Origin: Rotaria macrura
Taxonomy: Eukaryota; Rotifera; Eurotatoria; Philodinida; Philodinidae
Length of the DNA stretch: 64,000 bases
Reading direction: 5' to 3'
Assembly (NCBI GenBank): GCA_900239685.1
Contig: OENT01000066.1
Coordinates: 185,718-249,717 of the forward strand
This document shows positions 61,826 to 64,000 of the stretch, in pieces. Position 1 is the stretch's first letter. The number at the start of each line of letters is the position of its first letter. The position numbers and the translations under genes were made by a program. Under the pieces are notes generated by a model that was not told the origin of the DNA, did not search any database, and saw only the letters and a program-made list of their open reading frames with translations.

Positions 61826-62640
61826 TCAGTTTTTGTTTTGATTTGTTTTTGAGCCATGAATCCTTTTGATACTGAATGTTCTAGTGGTCGTTGAGCCACG
61901 AATATGCTCTTTTCCCCTAGATTTTCCTCCTGTCCGTGGTGGAATGTTAAGCTGAGTGGTTTCTTGATACTGTGAAGGTTGGTAAGCATAATAAGCTGTA
62001 ATGATTAGGGATACACCAGTGGTCAGCACTCCACCACCTGTGTGTCTCCAGTAATGATTGACTCCCGTTGTTCTTTGAATTTATATGTCCGATTGAGAGA
62101 GTCGTGAACGAACTTGAAGAATATATTTCGCCTAGAAATCCTAAGTTTTGAGATTTTCATTGTTTACGATGCTACGATTTCATATTTACCAGCGTCGTAG
62201 AGAGCACGAATGGATTCATTCTTCTTCATAGTGATTTAATTGTCTATTAAGGCGATAGTACGAGAGAGAAACTGTATTTCCCAAGGCGTTTCGTTTTTTA
62301 GTACACAAGTCAACGCCTCACTCGTTATTTTAAAAAATTCCGGGTGAACCGTTCTGATCTATGGATCCTGTTTTAAGACGTACCGAAGCAGCAAAGTGGT
62401 GCCAGATTGTATCTGGCTGATATCGTGTAAACCATGCAAAGAAATCGCTTCCACACCTAAACAATCCGCGTTTCTTTCTAGCATATTCTGTCAAACGTTA
62501 CGTAGGTCATCAAACTGTTGATCGAATTCAACTTCAGTTCATATTGAATCAAAGTTTCCAAAAATTCGAAGAAGCATTCAAGTAACTCACGACATTCATC
62601 TATAGGAAATTGTATTTTCATCGAGTGACGCTGAGGGTGT
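61826..62640 (-). other. Exon-like pieces on the minus strand, unassigned
   Basis: Several coding-like pieces occur on this strand without a complete model: an ATG segment reading MKIQFPIDEC with a GTGAGT donor near 62588; a following frame YARKKRGLFRCGSDFFAWF then TRYQPDTIWHHFAAS, ending near a GTACGT donor around 62381; a segment MKKNESIRALYDA with a GTAAAT donor near 62193; and a last frame with a membrane-like stretch (TGGGVLTTGVSLIITAYYAY) ending at 61826. The phases do not join cleanly, so this may be two small genes or a decayed gene. No family was recognised. Confidence 0.3.
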
Positions 62641-64000
62641 GGCTGTGTGTGTGATTGTAGCTAATTAGTTTAGATCGAAACTCACAACCTTGATTAATCA
62701 GGACAGATTTATTGAACAGTTCTATTAAATTGCTTGTATTTCTTTACAAGATATTATAGTTCTATAAATTTTGTTAAATAGAGGTGATTTTGTGTTTTTG
62801 GCTCATTCGAATTAGTAAAATGGTGAATACAGAAGTCTCGATGACAATATCAATCAGATTTGATTGAAACAGATAAAATATGAATTGAGTATCACAAGAC
62901 TAAAGTGAAATATATGATCAGACAGGTGTGGGTGTGATTATAGTACGTACGAGAGGAATAAACTGCTCTGAAATGTCGTCTTTCCCCTGTTGAGTAAATG
63001 ATAAGGGAGTACTAATGGACTACTGGTGGAGTGCGAATGGAGTATGAGTGCAGTGGGGTAAAGTACGAGCGGGCCACGGGTTGAGTATGCACTCCTGGAA
63101 TATTGCCTTTTCTCCCTTATACAATTTTTGTCAAAGTTGTTTTCCTCTCTGGAATATGGAATATTTTTTCATATTTGTATCGTTCTAAAAATATTCGTAT
63201 CAATAAATTTCGGGTCATAGAATCCGCTAAAGGAACTATGCCCAATATACGCTTTGTACGATATCTCAGATTTGTTCCATCAATCTAGTGATTAAAATAA
63301 TGTAAGATAAAAAAAATAAAGAGAAACTCTCAGGAAAATAATCTGTAAAAAATGTTGAAAACGCTAGAGCACAATGTCGAATTAATCACTATGGAATGTG
63401 ACGAGACATAATAATAGAACAGAAGAGCGCTGCGAGATTATTAAAAAGAGCAAATAAAGCAATCCAAATAGTCTTCTCTTTTCGTTCTCTTTCTGTCTGC
63501 ATTCTTACATACACACCACGAATACTATTTATTTCCTTGACGTATATATATTGCAAGTGTATAACGATTGACAAAAATTGTGTTAACAACCATTTCTACA
63601 TTACTCGCTCTATGGCAAATAGTGATTTATATTATTAAATAATTATATGAAATCAACATTCAATGTAAATACCATCTGAAAATTTGTAGTGCAATCACCA
63701 TATTTTTATATGTATACGAGACAACAATAAATCTTCTATAGTCTTGGCAATATTTCAATATATATTTGATCATTGGACGTTCAAGGTGTTGTATCGATTC
63801 CTACTAAATAATCAAGCTTTTCCGTTTTCCACTCTTCACAAATGTATATTTCACATTGAACTCAACTCTGGATACTTTGATAATCGCTTATTCAATGGAT
63901 CTGCTTTTAGATAAGTAATTGCTTCCTTCGTAACATGTCCCAGAGCATTGTATTGATGAGAAACTAATTTCTTTTTCTTATACTCGTCATGACAAAGAAA
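62641..64000. other. Intergenic region to window end
   Basis: No supported gene. About 63006-63075 is less AT-rich, with loosely repeated GGAGT/GAGTA phrases that may be a short degenerate minisatellite. Short frames at 63103-63288 (no ATG) and 63389-63589 are probably chance. Confidence 0.4.

Overview
This is a eukaryotic, AT-rich nuclear window. Genes are interrupted by many very short GT-AG introns (often 44-90 nt), separated by long gene-poor stretches and sprinkled with small hairpin-type repeats. The mix of animal genes (LRRC71, PAM, KCMF1, EMG1, a retinol-dehydrogenase-like SDR) with single-exon or near-single-exon genes of bacterial or fungal flavour (zinc-type macrodomain, GNAT, FkbM methyltransferase) fits a bdelloid-type rotifer. 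That placement is inference from gene content and architecture; no species marker was seen.

Layout. 0-15 kb: sparse, with an FkbM-family methyltransferase (4.2-5.3 kb, +), a short palindromic MITE-like repeat (7.1-7.4 kb), a macrodomain hydrolase (10.3-11.2 kb, -) and a GNAT acetyltransferase (14.0-14.6 kb, +), followed directly by a 0.73 kb terminal-inverted-repeat element. 16-27 kb: a secreted six-cysteine knottin-like peptide (16.5 kb, +), a six-exon membrane-anchored SDR (20.0-21.3 kb, +) and two places with unassigned exon-like pieces (17.5-18.0 and 24.9-26.6 kb). 27.9-33.9 kb: a 16-exon LRRC71 orthologue (+) whose largest intron holds a repeat and a 119-bp run of N, followed within 100 bp by a glutaredoxin-fold gene without catalytic cysteines (+). 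34.9-35.7 kb: a large, well-conserved inverted repeat. 38.5-39.5 kb: an unrecognised two-exon gene (-). 45.4-55.6 kb: a tight three-gene block on the minus strand, KCMF1 then PAM (18 exons, bifunctional PHM-PAL) then EMG1, with gaps of only about 180 and 230 bp. 58.9-60.1 kb: a single-exon coiled-coil protein with a glycine-rich hydrophobic hairpin (+). The last 4 kb hold only weak exon-like pieces.

How the genes relate. They do not form one pathway. PAM amidates peptide hormones in the secretory route, EMG1 acts in 18S rRNA maturation, KCMF1 is a ubiquitin ligase, and LRRC71 is a leucine-rich-repeat protein. The recurring structural signal is a polypyrimidine-AG splice acceptor just upstream of most start codons, including in the very short gaps inside the gene blocks. 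This suggests spliced-leader trans-splicing and possibly polycistronic transcription, which is the most interesting system-level observation here. I did not find a clearly novel multi-gene system.
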